Under the pieces are notes generated by a model. That model did no database searches. It was not told the DNA's origin and saw nothing but the letters and a program-made list of their open reading frames with translations. From contig NZ_JAPFBW010000034.1 in assembly GCF_026153205.1 (NCBI RefSeq), forward strand, positions 1 to 64,000: a DNA stretch of 64,000 bases. The letters run 5' to 3'. Positions 47,652 to 57,437 of this stretch are shown one piece after another (positions within the stretch are counted from its first letter, which is position 1; each line of letters begins with the position of its first letter). The translations under genes were made by a program, and so were the position numbers. This DNA comes from Aquabacterium sp. A7-Y (GTDB taxonomy: Bacteria > Pseudomonadota > Gammaproteobacteria > Burkholderiales > Burkholderiaceae_C).

Positions 47652-47667
47652 TAAGCAAACTTGCTTA
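47652..47667. promoter_or_regulatory. Candidate XRE operator in a divergent promoter
   Basis: Perfect inverted repeat TAAGCAA-AC-TTGCTTA (47652-47667), 57 bp before the XRE start and 17 bp before the divergent ATG at 47684, overlapping the region just ahead of its AGGAAGG ribosome site. Position and symmetry suit repression of both genes. Confidence 0.55.
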
Positions 47668-47683
47668 TCCAGGAAGGCGCCCA

Positions 47684-48070
47684 ATGAACCAAACAGCTCC
47701 CCCTCCCAAGATGGGCCCGCATGACTTGCTCGACTCCGATGTTGACGGTGTCATCGACATCCTTGAAGCGTGGCCTGGCCCTCGACTCTCCTGGGCCCTG
47801 CTGATCGAGGCCATCGCTGTGCAGACGGGCAAGCGCTACACCATCGAGGCACTGCAGGGTACTCCTCGCATCCAGCTCGCCTATGCCATCAAGATTGCGG
47901 CCATTCAAGGTCCGTGGCCGCACGCTGACCCAGATTCGCAGCTGGCCGCGGCAAGGGACCGCATCATCAGGCAGGAGAGGACCATCGCCCGCTTGATGAT
48001 GGACAACATGCGATTGGCGAAGTTGCTTTATTCCAAGGCAGGCGAGCACCCGCAGCACCTGCCGTTTTGA
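47684..48070 (+). CDS. Hypothetical protein, putative XRE-controlled
   Basis: 128 aa with AGGAAGG before ATG 47684. The N-terminal half (LLDSDVDGVIDILEAWPGPR, then TGKRYTIEALQGTPRIQLAY) may be a small helical domain of the kind seen in proteins encoded near integrated elements. The C-terminal half (DSQLAAARDRIIRQERTIAR, then LMMDNMRLAKLL) looks like a coiled coil. The function is unknown. It is divergent from the XRE gene and the last gene before the tRNA. Confidence 0.68.
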   Translation: MNQTAPPPKMGPHDLLDSDVDGVIDILEAWPGPRLSWALLIEAIAVQTGKRYTIEALQGTPRIQLAYAIKIAAIQGPWPHADPDSQLAAARDRIIRQERTIARLMMDNMRLAKLLYSKAGEHPQHLPF

Positions 48071-48371
48071 CCCGACACGCTGGCTCGGTCCATCCGTACT
48101 GCGTGCCATAGAGGCAGAGGAGTGGCAGAAGAAGACAGGGCCTTGCTGTTGGGGCGACGGACATGCCATTGAAGGAATGCCGCAGCACTACGCCACCGCA
48201 CGATTTCGCGACTCGTGGAGAGGGCGAACCGGGTGCAAGAGACCCAGGATCGCACCACCCTGCTTCGGGTGGTCAATGGCTGACGTGACCAAAAAGTCAC
48301 GCAGAAAGTCACGCCAAAGAAAAACGCCTCAGAGGCGGTCACCTCTGAGGCGTTCACTTGCTTATGCAATC
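48071..48371. other. Gap between accessory patch and tRNA-Arg
   Basis: About 300 bp without a supportable gene. It holds a near-direct repeat AAAGTCACGC (about 48293-48312) and the tRNA terminator. A frame ending near 48285 reads LVERANRVQETQDRTTLLRV before a stop, but its identity is unproven. Confidence 0.4.
48316..48354 (-). terminator. Rho-independent terminator of tRNA-Arg
   Basis: Read on the minus strand: perfect 13-bp stem AACGCCTCAGAGG/CCTCTGAGGCGTT (arms 48342-48354 and 48323-48335) with a 6-nt loop, followed by TTTTCTTT. It lies 17 bp past the tRNA 3' end. Confidence 0.88.
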
Positions 48372-48448
48372 TGGCGCGGCTGGCAGGATTCGAACCCACG
48401 ACCCCTTGGTTCGTAGCCAAGTACTCTATCCAACTGAGCTACAGCCGC
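48372..48448 (-). tRNA. tRNA-Arg (anticodon ACG)
   Basis: 77-nt cloverleaf on the minus strand. The acceptor stem GCGGCTG pairs with CAGCCGC, the D arm is AGCTCAGTTGGATAGAGT, and the anticodon stem CTTGG/CCAAG closes a loop CTACGAA with anticodon ACG. The T arm contains GGTTCGAATCC, and CCA is encoded. A34 would be read as inosine. It borders the accessory patch on the 3' side of the tRNA, a common integration target. Confidence 0.95.
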
Positions 48449-48493
48449 TGAATCAATCAAGAGCGCTAGTATAGCACTGGATTTTTTGGTTTG

Positions 48494-49738
48494 TCACTCA
48501 ATTTCTGCAGCTTCTCTGAAACACCTGTGCAGCCGGGCCTGGTCGCCCTCTCGTTCCGCCATGGCGGCGAGCTGGCGCCAAGCGGCACGGCGCTCGCGGG
48601 CAGGCAGGCGCGGGTCGGCACCGCAGCGCTCCAGTTGCTGGCGCGCCTTGCCCCACAGCTGCACCTCGGCGAGCGCGCAGCCCAGTGCATAGGCCAGGTG
48701 CGGGTCGCGCACGTCGGCCTGGGCCGCTGCCTCGAGGCGCGGCAGCCAGTCCACGCCCATGCCGCGCAGCGAGGCGACCAGGGCGCGGGTCAACTCGGCG
48801 CGCTCCTCGCTGCCCAGCGAGGCGGCCTGGTCCCAGAAGGGCTTGAGCCAGGCGCGTGCATCCTCGGCCGAGCCAAGCTCGGTCATCATGGTCGCAGCGC
48901 ATGAGGCGACGAAAGCATCGCGCCGGTCGGCCGCGTCGAGCTGTTGCCACACGCGGCGCAGCTGGTCCGCGTCGCGCGCGGACTCAAGCGCTTCGATCGC
49001 CAGCGATCGCAGCAGCCCCACTGCGGCGGCCTGCGAGAAGCCCTGGTGCTTGGCGAGCAGGCGCGCGGTGCGCAGCGCATCGAGCGGCTGGCGTGCCAGA
49101 CGCGCCGCCTGCAGCTTCAGGCGCAAGGCCTGGGTGCGGCGCGCCACGCCGGGCGAGAGCTCGCCGATCAGCTCCAGCGCCCGGTCGGCGTCGCGGTCCT
49201 CCAGCGCCCACTCGGCCGCCATCAGGCGCGCGCCTTCTTCGGCCGGGCGCGTGCCGCTGCCACGCGCCGCGGCCAGGGCCTGCGAGAGGTGGTCGTCGCG
49301 TCGGGTGCGGTCCTGCAGCCGGTGCATGCTGCCGGCGGCCAGCAGATGGGCCAGCATCGTGAACTCGGGGTCGCTGCCCAGCTCGGGCGTCTCGTCGTGG
49401 ATGGTCATCGCGCGCTGCGCGGCCTTGTGGGCCCGCGTGTAGCGGGCCCCGAAAAACAAGGCCAGGCTCTCACGCAAGGCTTGCTGGGCCGAACGGTCGC
49501 GTTTGGTCAGGCGCCATTCGCGCGCCCGCCTCGGCAGGCCGACCAGGGCATTGACGCCCTGCAGCGACACGTAGACCACCGCCACCGTGAGCACCAGCGC
49601 GATGATGAACAGGTTGAAGGACACGTCGAGGCGCCATGGTGCCCAGTACAGGGTCACCAGCGCATCGTTCGCGCCCAGGAAAGTCGCCGCCACGACCGCG
49701 GCGGCGAACAACAGGATGGTCCAGATGATGGTGCGCAT
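48494..49738 (-). CDS. hemY: HemY family protein (heme biosynthesis operon)
   Basis: Inner-membrane protein of 414 aa. Two N-terminal helices (IIWTILLFAAAVVAATFLG and LFIIALVLTVAVVYVSL) precede TPR-like helical repeats. The HemY_N signature includes DALVTLYWAPWRLDVS and ESLALFFGARYTRAHKAA. Despite the symbol it is not the protoporphyrinogen oxidase of Gram-positives; its exact role in proteobacterial heme metabolism is unsettled. It is last of hemC-hemD-hemX-hemY. Confidence 0.93.
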   Translation of the reverse strand: MRTIIWTILLFAAAVVAATFLGANDALVTLYWAPWRLDVSFNLFIIALVLTVAVVYVSLQGVNALVGLPRRAREWRLTKRDRSAQQALRESLALFFGARYTRAHKAAQRAMTIHDETPELGSDPEFTMLAHLLAAGSMHRLQDRTRRDDHLSQALAAARGSGTRPAEEGARLMAAEWALEDRDADRALELIGELSPGVARRTQALRLKLQAARLARQPLDALRTARLLAKHQGFSQAAAVGLLRSLAIEALESARDADQLRRVWQQLDAADRRDAFVASCAATMMTELGSAEDARAWLKPFWDQAASLGSEERAELTRALVASLRGMGVDWLPRLEAAAQADVRDPHLAYALGCALAEVQLWGKARQQLERCGADPRLPARERRAAWRQLAAMAEREGDQARLHRCFREAAEIE

Positions 49739-49750
49739 CGCGGGACCCGT

Positions 49751-50986
49751 TCAACGCCCCGCCGCCGCGGCCGCGAGCGCCGTGAAGCTCTCGTCGGGAC
49801 GCGGCACGCTGGACTGGCGCGCCTGCGCCATCACCTGGCGCACCTGCTCGTCGACCAGCACCCAGCGGCGCGAGCCGTGGTCGAAGTAGCGGTCCAGGGC
49901 CTGTTGCGCGCTCTGCAGGTCGGACTGCACCGTCTCGAACTGGCGGCTCAGCAGCGCCAGCCGCGCATTGAGCAGCCGCAGCTTGAGGTTCTCGCGCAGG
50001 AAAAATCCCTGTTCGGGAGCGATCAGCATGGCCTCGGGACGGTCGATGCGGGTCACCCGCACCAGCGAGCGCACCTCGTCCCAGACCGTGCCGGCGGCCC
50101 GCTGCCACCACGGCGCCTCCGGCGCCGGTGGCGGCGGGTCTGCCGGGGCCGAGGCCGCCATCCGCTTGCCGGCGGCCCTGGCTCCGGACGTCGGAATGGG
50201 TGAGGAAGCAGCAGGCGCCGGGGCGGGGGCGGTCACGCCCTGCTGCGACGAGACCAGCGGCAGCTCGTCGATGATGCGCACCGCCTCGTCGAGCCGGATC
50301 ACCAGCGCCGAGACATCGGCCACGCCGACCGAGCGCACCCGCTCCAGGTCGCGCGCGATGGCGCGGCGCACGCCCTCCAGCCGCGGCTGGTTGACACGCT
50401 GCAGCCGCTCGTCGGCGGCACGCAGCGCGGCGACCATCGGCTCGGCGCTGCCGGTCACGACGGCCTGCTGCACCGCCAGCCTCAGGCTGGAATCGATGTC
50501 CACCACGAGGTTCTCGTCCCGCGAGCGCGACAGCGACATCATCAGTTCATCGAGCTGGCCGCGCTGCAGCGCCACCTCGGCCAGGCGTGCATCCAGCAGC
50601 GCCACCTTGGCGCCCGCGTCGCGCGCGATGTCCTGCGCGTCGCGGGCCAGCGTGCGGGCTTCGTTGGCCTGGTCCTGGCTGTTCTCCTGGCGCTGCACCA
50701 GTTGCTGGGCCAGGCTCTGCACCCGCTGGTGCGCCTGGTAGGCCAGCACCAGGCTGGCCCCACAGATCACCAGCAGGCCGGCGCCGGCGGTCCAGATCAG
50801 GCCGCGCCCCGAACCGTGGCTCGGTGCGGCGGGCGCAGGCGCAGGCGAAGGACTCTTGGTGATCGGAGGCATGGGGGTGTACACCGGTGCCGGGCTCGGC
50901 ACGGGCGTGGGCGGTGGTGGCGGCACGGGGGTGTCGCCCGCCGGCGGAGGGAGGGAGGCAGAGGTGTCACTCACGGTGCGAGGCAT
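49751..50986 (-). CDS. hemX: HemX family protein (uroporphyrinogen-III C-methyltransferase-like)
   Basis: Membrane-anchored protein of 411 aa. A Pro/Ser-rich cytoplasmic start (about 60 residues) leads to one TM helix (LIWTAGAGLLVICGASLVLAY) and a long periplasmic coiled-coil region (QLVQRQENSQDQANEARTLA onward), as in HemX. It lacks SAM-binding methyltransferase motifs, so the older enzymatic name is misleading. It overlaps the hemD 3' end by 16 bp and lies 12 bp before hemY. Confidence 0.92.
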   Translation of the reverse strand: MPRTVSDTSASLPPPAGDTPVPPPPPTPVPSPAPVYTPMPPITKSPSPAPAPAAPSHGSGRGLIWTAGAGLLVICGASLVLAYQAHQRVQSLAQQLVQRQENSQDQANEARTLARDAQDIARDAGAKVALLDARLAEVALQRGQLDELMMSLSRSRDENLVVDIDSSLRLAVQQAVVTGSAEPMVAALRAADERLQRVNQPRLEGVRRAIARDLERVRSVGVADVSALVIRLDEAVRIIDELPLVSSQQGVTAPAPAPAASSPIPTSGARAAGKRMAASAPADPPPPAPEAPWWQRAAGTVWDEVRSLVRVTRIDRPEAMLIAPEQGFFLRENLKLRLLNARLALLSRQFETVQSDLQSAQQALDRYFDHGSRRWVLVDEQVRQVMAQARQSSVPRPDESFTALAAAAAGR

Positions 50987-51754
50987 TGTATAGAGCGCGT
51001 GATGCCGGCCGAGACCGCTTCCAGCGAGGGCCGGACCTCAAGGACATGGCCGCAGCCCAGCCGTTCGGCACGGGCTGCGATGCGCGGGTGGGTGGCGAGT
51101 GCGCGGCTGCCGCGCCAGTCGGCTCGCAAATCCAGGTCGCGACAGCAGGCCTCCAGATGGTCGACCGCTTCCGAGCTGCTGAAGAACCACAGGTGTCGAT
51201 CCGGCTGCGCAACGGCCTCGCGCAGCAGGCGCTGCTGGCCCTCGTCCAGGCGCGGCGCCTCGCGGCGGTAGGCCGAGACGAAGTCGACCTCGGCGCCGGC
51301 CTGTCTGAGGCGCTCGGCGAGCCAGTCGCGTCCGCCATCGCCGCGCACGATCAACACCCGCACCCCGGACCAGGACCGCTGCTGCAGCTGCAGCCACAAG
51401 GACTCGGAATCGAACTGCGCCGCATCCGCGGCCGGCTGCACCCGCCACTGCGCTGCGACGCCGGCGGCCTCCAGAGCCGCGTCGGTCCCCGGCCCCGGCG
51501 TCGCCGCCAGCACGCCGGCCGGCCAGGCTGCGCCGTCCGGCCGGGCGGCAAAAAAACCGCTCGGCCGCATTGGGGCTGACGAACACGGCCGCCTGGCAGC
51601 TGCCGAGCTGCCGCCAGGCGGCGGCAACGGCGGCCGGATCGGGGGCAGCGGCAATGCCGATCAGCGGCAGCGACTCGGCGTCGAAACCGCGGCCGCGCAA
51701 CTGCTCGACCCACACACGAGCCTGTGCCTCCGGTCGCGTCACCAGCACTTTCAT
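50971..51754 (-). pseudogene. hemD: Uroporphyrinogen-III synthase, reading frame broken at a T7 run
   Basis: HemD closes and isomerises the linear tetrapyrrole made by HemC. The N-terminal part starts at ATG 51754, 2 bp after hemC (MKVLVTRPEAQARVWVEQL, FVSPNAAERFF). The C-terminal part continues in another frame (AARPDGAAWPAGVLAATPGP, VRVLIVRGDGGRDWLAERL, WFFSSSEAVDHL). They meet exactly at seven T (forward A7, 51550-51556). With six T the gene is one intact 260-aa frame. Because hemD is needed for heme, a sequencing error, or slippage that removes one base, is more likely than true loss. It overlaps hemX by 16 bp. Confidence 0.9.
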
Positions 51755-51756
51755 CG

Positions 51757-52698
51757 TCACAAGCTGGACAGGATGCGGTCGGCCCCCTGCTCGCGCAGCA
51801 TCGCGGCCGCCGACCGGCCGAGCGCCTCGGCCGCCTCGGCGCTGTCGATTGCGCCGCCGGCCTGGGCCTGCAGCAGCGGCTGCTCGGGCCGGGCCGGGTC
51901 GCCGATCGCGGCGGTCAGCTCCAGGCGCTCGCCGCGCCACTGGCCGTGCGCTGCCAGCGGCACGCTGCAGCTGCCACCCAGCTCGCGCGAGACCGCACGC
52001 TCCGCCAGGGTCGCCAGCCAGGTGGGCCGGTGGATCAGGGCGGCGAGCCGCTCGCGCAGCTCGGCCTGCTCGGTGCGGACCTCGATGCCCAGTGCACCCT
52101 GGCCGGCGGCCGGGATCATCAGCGACGCATCGAAGACCTGCCGGATGCGCTCGCCCAGGCCAAGGCGCTTGAGGCCGGCGGCCGCGAGCACGATGGCGTC
52201 GTACTGCCCCTCGTCGAGCTTGCGCAGCCGGGTGTCGAGGTTGCCGCGCAGCGGCTCGATGCGCAGGTCGGGACGCCGAGAGCGCAGCTGCACCACGCGA
52301 CGCAGGCTGGAGGTGCCCACCACCGCACCGTGGGGCAGGTCCTCCAGCGACGCATGGCGCGGCGAGACGAACGCATCGCACGGGTCCTCGCGCTCCAGCA
52401 CAGCGGCCAGTTCGAAGCCGGCCGGCAGCTCCATCGGCACGTCCTTGAGCGAGTGCACCGCGAGGTGGGCACGCCCCTCTTCGAGCGCGACCTCCAGCTC
52501 CTTCACAAACAGGCCTTTGCCGCCCACCTTGGACAACGAACGGTCGAGGATCTGGTCGCCGCGCGTGGTCATGCCCAGCAGCTCGACCGTGCGGCCGAAA
52601 CGCTGCTGCAGCAGGGCCTGCACATGGTGGGCCTGCCACAGGGCCAGGCGGCTCTCGCGGGTGGCAATCACCCAGGGTGCACTTGTAATGCTCGTCAT
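51757..52698 (-). CDS. hemC: Porphobilinogen deaminase (hydroxymethylbilane synthase)
   Basis: Polymerises four porphobilinogens to hydroxymethylbilane; 313 aa, standard size. Motifs: [17 protein letters not shown], the active-site [48 protein letters not shown], and the cofactor cysteine C244 in [13 protein letters not shown]. It is first gene of hemC-hemD-hemX-hemY and divergent from ppc with 109 bp between the starts. Confidence 0.97.
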   Translation of the reverse strand: MTSITSAPWVIATRESRLALWQAHHVQALLQQRFGRTVELLGMTTRGDQILDRSLSKVGGKGLFVKELEVALEEGRAHLAVHSLKDVPMELPAGFELAAVLEREDPCDAFVSPRHASLEDLPHGAVVGTSSLRRVVQLRSRRPDLRIEPLRGNLDTRLRKLDEGQYDAIVLAAAGLKRLGLGERIRQVFDASLMIPAAGQGALGIEVRTEQAELRERLAALIHRPTWLATLAERAVSRELGGSCSVPLAAHGQWRGERLELTAAIGDPARPEQPLLQAQAGGAIDSAEAAEALGRSAAAMLREQGADRILSSL

Positions 52699-52807
52699 GA
52701 TGGGCGGATGCTACCCGAGCCGTACCGGCCCGCGACACAGGGGATCACGGTGCTACCATCACGGGTTTGTAATTTAGTTACCAACCCGCCCCTCACCGAG
52801 GTAACCC

Positions 52808-55651
52808 ATGCCGCGCGCCGCCCGCCCTGCCGCCCCACCTGCTTCCCAGCCCCCGCGTCGCGCGGTCTCCGCCGCCGTCCGGGCGCGCGATGAGGCCGCC
52901 GAGAAGAACCGCCCGCTGGTGGAGGACATCCGTCTGCTCGGCCGCATCCTGGGCGACGTGATCCGTGAGCAGGAAGGCAGCGCGGCCTTCGATCTGATCG
53001 AGCGCATCCGCCAGCTCTCGGTGGCCTACCGCCTGAAGCGCGACGCCCAGGCCGGCAAGGCGCTGGACCGGCTGCTGAAGAACCTGAGCGGCGACCAGAC
53101 CGTCTCGGTGATCCGCGCCTTCAGCTACTTCTCGCACCTCGCCAATATCGCCGAGGATCGCCACCATGTGCGCCGCCGCGAGCACCACGAGGCCCAGGGC
53201 CACCTGCAGGAAGGCTCGCTGGCGATGACCCTGGAGCGGCTGGCGCAGAAGGACATCCGCGCCGACGAGGTCGCGCGCACCTTGCAGCACGCCTACATCT
53301 CGCCGGTGCTCACCGCGCACCCGACCGAGGTGCAGCGCAAGTCCATCCTCGACGCCGAGCGCGCGGTGGCCGAGCTGATCGACCAGCGCGACGAGTTGCA
53401 CAGCCAGCGCGAGCGCGACGAGAACGAGGCCCTGCTGCGGGCCCGCGTCACCCAGCTGTGGCAGACGCGCATGCTGCGCTATTCCAAGCTCACCGTCGCC
53501 AACGAGATCGAAAACGCGCTGAGCTACTACCACGCCACCTTCCTGCGCCAGATCCCGCGGCTCTACCGCGAGCTGGAGCACTCGCTGCCGGGCTTCGAGA
53601 TCGCGCCCTTCTTCCGCATGGGCAACTGGATCGGCGGCGACCGTGACGGCAACCCCAACGTCACCGCCGACACCTTGCAGCTGGCCCTGCGTGCCCAGAG
53701 CGAAACCGCGCTGCGCTTCTACCTGACCGAGGTGCACGAGCTGGGCGCCGAGCTGTCCATCTCGGCCCTGCTGGTCGAGGTGACACCCGAGATGCAGGCG
53801 CTTGCCGAGCGCTCGCCCGACAGGAGCGAGCACCGCCGCGACGAACCCTACCGGCGTGCGCTGATCGGCATCTACTCGCGCCTGGCCGGCACACTGCACG
53901 CGCTGACCGGCACCGAGGCCTTGCGGCACGCGGTCGCGCCCTCGGAACCCTACCGGTCGCCCGATGAACTGCTGGCCGACCTGCGCGTGATCGAGGCCTC
54001 GCTGAACTCCCACCACGGCGCCGCGCTGGCCGGCACCCGGCTGCGCCCGCTGATGCGTGCGGTCCAGGTGTTCGGCTTCCACCTCGCCACCGTCGATCTG
54101 CGCCAGAGCTCGGACAAGCACGAGGCCGTGCTCGCCGAGCTGCTCGCGCTCGCCAAGGTCGAGAAGGCCTACAGCGAGCTCTCGGAAGCGGACAAGCAGG
54201 CCCTCTTGCTGCGCCTGCTCGACGACGCCCGTCCGCTGCGCGTGCGCGGCGCCACCTACTCGGAGCTGGCCGAAAGCGAGCTGGCGATCTTCGAGCAGGC
54301 CCGCGTCATGCGCGAGCTGTTCGGCCCGGCCTCGATCAAGCACTACATCATCAGCCACACCGAGACGGTCAGCGACCTCCTCGAAGTGCTGCTGCTGCAG
54401 AAGGAAGCCGGCTTGATGCGCGGCACGCTGGACGAACACGCGGTGGCCGACCTGATCGTGGTGCCGCTGTTCGAGACCATCGGCGACCTGCGCAATGCCG
54501 CGCCCATCATGCGCGACTTCTACGCCCTGCCCGGCATCCTCGAGCTGGTCAAGCGCTCGGGCGCCGAGCAGGACATCATGCTGGGCTACAGCGACAGCAA
54601 CAAGGACGGCGGTTTTTTCACCAGCAACTGGGAGCTCTACCGCGCCGAGATCGCGCTGGTGGAGCTGTTCGACGCCCTGCGCGCCGAGCACGGCCTGACC
54701 CTGCGTCTGTTCCACGGTCGCGGCGGCACCGTCGGGCGCGGCGGCGGCCCGAGCTACCAGGCCATCCTGGCCCAGCCTCCCGGCACCGTGAACGGCCAGA
54801 TCCGCCTGACCGAGCAGGGCGAGGTGATCGCCTCCAAGTACGCCAACCCCGAGATCGGCCGCCGCAACCTGGAGACCCTGGTCGCCGCGACCCTGGAAGC
54901 CACGCTGCTGCACCCGACCAAAAGCGCGCCCAAGGCCTTCCTGCAAGCGGCCCACGAGCTGTCGGACGCCAGCATGTCGGCCTACCGCAAGCTGGTCTAC
55001 GAGACCCCGGGCTTCACCGACTACTTCTTCGCCGCGACACCCATCCGCGAGATCGCCGAGCTGAACATCGGCTCGCGCCCGGCCTCGCGCAAGGCCAGCC
55101 GCGCGATCGAGGACCTGCGGGCCATCCCCTGGGGCTTCTCATGGGGCCAGTGCCGGGTGGCGCTACCCGGATGGTTCGGCTTCGGCTCGGCGGTCGAGGC
55201 CTTCCTGGCTGGCGGCGGCACGGAGCGCAAGGAGCGCCTGGCACTGCTGCAGAAGATGCACAAGCAGTGGCCCTTCTTCCGCACCCTGCTCTCCAACATG
55301 GACATGGTGCTGGCCAAGAGCGACCTGGGCCTGGCGACCCGGTATGTCGAGCTGGTCGAGGACAAGCGCCTGGGCAAGAAGATCTTCACCGCCATCCAGG
55401 CCGAGTGGCAGCGCACCCACGACGCGCTGGAGCAGATCACCGGCGAGAAGCAGCGCCTGGCCTCCAACCCGGCGCTGGCCCGCTCGATCGAGCACCGTTT
55501 TCCCTACCTCGACCCGCTCAACCACCTGCAGGTCGAGCTGATGCGCCGCTACCGGCAGCAGAAGGAAAGCGGCGAGGTCAGCGAGCGCGTGCAGCGCGGC
55601 ATCCACATCTCGATCAACGGCGTGGCGGCGGGCTTGCGAAATACCGGCTGA
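52808..55651 (+). CDS. ppc: Phosphoenolpyruvate carboxylase
   Basis: Cytosolic anaplerotic enzyme making oxaloacetate from PEP and bicarbonate; 947 aa. Catalytic features: H171 in [39 protein letters not shown] (near residue 600), [14 protein letters not shown], and the C-terminal [19 protein letters not shown] typical of the family. A basic Pro/Ala-rich extension of about 35 residues precedes the conserved core. A TAATTTAGTT stretch about 40 bp before the ATG may be part of its promoter. Confidence 0.97.
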   Translation: MPRAARPAAPPASQPPRRAVSAAVRARDEAAEKNRPLVEDIRLLGRILGDVIREQEGSAAFDLIERIRQLSVAYRLKRDAQAGKALDRLLKNLSGDQTVSVIRAFSYFSHLANIAEDRHHVRRREHHEAQGHLQEGSLAMTLERLAQKDIRADEVARTLQHAYISPVLTAHPTEVQRKSILDAERAVAELIDQRDELHSQRERDENEALLRARVTQLWQTRMLRYSKLTVANEIENALSYYHATFLRQIPRLYRELEHSLPGFEIAPFFRMGNWIGGDRDGNPNVTADTLQLALRAQSETALRFYLTEVHELGAELSISALLVEVTPEMQALAERSPDRSEHRRDEPYRRALIGIYSRLAGTLHALTGTEALRHAVAPSEPYRSPDELLADLRVIEASLNSHHGAALAGTRLRPLMRAVQVFGFHLATVDLRQSSDKHEAVLAELLALAKVEKAYSELSEADKQALLLRLLDDARPLRVRGATYSELAESELAIFEQARVMRELFGPASIKHYIISHTETVSDLLEVLLLQKEAGLMRGTLDEHAVADLIVVPLFETIGDLRNAAPIMRDFYALPGILELVKRSGAEQDIMLGYSDSNKDGGFFTSNWELYRAEIALVELFDALRAEHGLTLRLFHGRGGTVGRGGGPSYQAILAQPPGTVNGQIRLTEQGEVIASKYANPEIGRRNLETLVAATLEATLLHPTKSAPKAFLQAAHELSDASMSAYRKLVYETPGFTDYFFAATPIREIAELNIGSRPASRKASRAIEDLRAIPWGFSWGQCRVALPGWFGFGSAVEAFLAGGGTERKERLALLQKMHKQWPFFRTLLSNMDMVLAKSDLGLATRYVELVEDKRLGKKIFTAIQAEWQRTHDALEQITGEKQRLASNPALARSIEHRFPYLDPLNHLQVELMRRYRQQKESGEVSERVQRGIHISINGVAAGLRNTG

Positions 55652-55711
55652 GCCGGCGCGGGCTTCCGTCCTCGGCCCCGGTCATCGTCAGCAGCCGCCG
55701 GGAAGGCCGCT

Positions 55712-57064
55712 TCAAAGGTCGGCGTCGCGCGCCCGCGCGATCGCCGGTGCCATCGCCAGATGCCGGCGACAGACGGGCTCGACGGCGGCGGCGACCGCCT
55801 GGATGACCGGGTCCGGTACGCCGACCTTGCGGGCGTCATCGCCGACCTGGGGCAGTGCGTCGAGCAGGCGAGCCGTGAGCCGGCCCAGTTGCTGCGACAC
55901 CAGGCGCCGAGGCAGACCGCAAGCCTTCGCGAACGAGGCCCACTCGAACGGCGTGATCTCGCTTTCGCTGAATGCGTCGCCGATGGCCATCGCATAGGTC
56001 TCACCCAGCGCGTCGTCGCCCAGCGCTGGCATGCACACGAGGTCATACGCCGGCGCCAGGCGCAGACCGTCCACCGCGCAAAAGAACGACAGGTTCTTTC
56101 CATGTGCATCGGTGTTGCCGATCAACACCTGAAACAGCACCCAACGCAGCAGCGCCAGGCGCTCGACCGCCGGCGTCGGGCTCATGCCGGTCAGCGCGAA
56201 GAGCTTTGAAAAACTCGCGCCGCCGCGGATGTTCCGGACCTCCGGACGGTCGCCGTAGGGGCGCTCGTATTTCATGCCCACCCCGAGGCCCAGCGCCTGG
56301 CAGCCGTCGATCACATGCAAGCGTTGCACTCGCTCGCCGGGGTCGGCCCGGTCGAAACGCTGCACCAGCAGCACCGGCTCGGGGACGTGCACCAAGCGTG
56401 TTGCCGCCACCGGCAAGCCCGCCCGCCACGCCAGCTGCATGCAGAAGTATTCGTTGGCCGGCAGATGGGCCAGTTGGGGCCGCGTCGGCGCCGGCTTGAG
56501 GATCCACGTCGACGCCAGGTCCGGACCATCGACCAGGAACCAGCGAGCGTCGCGCTCGTAGACCGCGAGCTTGTCCTGGTAGCCGGCAATCGACAGCCGC
56601 ACCTTGCCGTCCCATACCGAGAACGGGATCTCACTGCGTTGGCGGATCCGCTGCGATAGCTCCTCCCGCGACAGCGGCCGCAGCGTCTCTCCCTCGTCGG
56701 CATCGATCTGGATGGCCGGATCGCCCGGGGACTCGACCAAGATGCGCAGCGCGCCCGAGGTTTCCCGGCCAAGCGCGATGACCAGGCCGATCAGGTTGGC
56801 CTTGGAGAGGCCGTTGGCCTGGGCTGCGTCGTCCAGGGCCTGGCCTTCGGGCAGCAGGTTTTCGAAGAACTGCCGCACCTCGGTGCTGTGCCACTCGTCG
56901 GTCTGCGCCGGATCGCGCACCAGCGGCAGCCGCGGACTGAGCGGAAATCGTCGCGCATCGGCCTTCCACTGCGCCGTGTACTCGAAGCTGAAACGGTTGC
57001 TCGCGAGGTCGTGCGACAGGTGCCCGACGAGGTCCCGGTCCATCCACACCTGCAAGCGTGTCAT
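55712..57064 (-). CDS. hipA: HipA family toxin kinase
   Basis: Serine/threonine-kinase-like toxin of 450 aa. HipA_N (LQVWMDRDLVGHLSHD, then WHSTEVRQFFENLLPEGQAL) is followed by the P-loop-like SIAGYQDKLAVY (the serine is a known autophosphorylation position in the family), and then HipA_C with GNTDAHGKNLSFF near residue 315 and LAPAYDLVCM. Known homologues phosphorylate aminoacyl-tRNA synthetases and arrest growth; the target here is not known. Its start overlaps hipB by 4 bp (ATGA). Confidence 0.93.
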   Translation of the reverse strand: MTRLQVWMDRDLVGHLSHDLASNRFSFEYTAQWKADARRFPLSPRLPLVRDPAQTDEWHSTEVRQFFENLLPEGQALDDAAQANGLSKANLIGLVIALGRETSGALRILVESPGDPAIQIDADEGETLRPLSREELSQRIRQRSEIPFSVWDGKVRLSIAGYQDKLAVYERDARWFLVDGPDLASTWILKPAPTRPQLAHLPANEYFCMQLAWRAGLPVAATRLVHVPEPVLLVQRFDRADPGERVQRLHVIDGCQALGLGVGMKYERPYGDRPEVRNIRGGASFSKLFALTGMSPTPAVERLALLRWVLFQVLIGNTDAHGKNLSFFCAVDGLRLAPAYDLVCMPALGDDALGETYAMAIGDAFSESEITPFEWASFAKACGLPRRLVSQQLGRLTARLLDALPQVGDDARKVGVPDPVIQAVAAAVEPVCRRHLAMAPAIARARDADL

Positions 57065-57411
57065 GGCCGGCCCGGCTGCGTCGAGGCCGCTCCCGAGACA
57101 CCGGCGTTGTCGCTTTCAGCGCTTGCGCCAGTGCCGAGGAGGGCTCTGCGCGCCGGCTCACGTTCGCTGGACGGCACCGCAAAGATCGTCACACCGAGCT
57201 CCCGTGCCGCCTTCAATGCCGTCGCCAAGCCCACCGACGCGCGCGCCGTTTCAAGGTCGGAAAGCGTCTGTTTGGCAATGCCCAGCGCGGCCGCCGCGTC
57301 GGCCAGTGTCAGGCCGCTCGCCGTCCGCGCAGCGCGGACGGCCACGCCGAACGCGACGGCATCGGAGACGAGAGGGTCAGCCGGTCGGGGCGTAGGGGTG
57401 ACTCGCCGCAT
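57061..57411 (-). CDS. hipB: HipB-like XRE antitoxin
   Basis: 116 aa; XRE HTH at about residues 18-75 (VAVRAARTASGLTLADAAAA, then LGIAKQTLSDLETARASVGL). The disordered tail (residues 80-116, Ser/Gly/Ala) could be the toxin-contacting or protease-sensitive part. The ATG at 57411 has CAGGATAA before it. It probably neutralises the HipA encoded in overlap and represses the operon through an upstream dyad. Confidence 0.9.
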   Translation of the reverse strand: MRRVTPTPRPADPLVSDAVAFGVAVRAARTASGLTLADAAAALGIAKQTLSDLETARASVGLATALKAARELGVTIFAVPSSEREPARRALLGTGASAESDNAGVSGAASTQPGRP

Positions 57412-57416
57412 CCATT

Positions 57417-57437
57417 TATCCTGGGTTTTCAGGAATA
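57417..57437 (-). promoter_or_regulatory. Candidate HipB operator
   Basis: TATCCTG (57417-57423), six bases, CAGGAATA (57430-57437), an imperfect dyad whose perfect core is TCCTG/CAGGA. It resembles the TATCC...GGATA operators of known HipB proteins. It lies immediately upstream of the hipB ATG and would overlap its ribosome site. Related half-sites (ATTCC, TTTTCCAG) continue to about 57490. Confidence 0.5.

Noticed and set aside
48205-48285. Possible C-terminal remnant of a tyrosine integrase (LVERANRVQETQ) next to the tRNA
   Set aside because: The string is short and I cannot recall a firm family match. No catalytic Arg/His/Tyr block is present. A profile search would decide.
48028-48420. 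Open frames over the tRNA-Arg gene with a WQDSNPRPLGS-like end
   Set aside because: This is the translated tRNA T-arm and anticodon arm, a common false gene.
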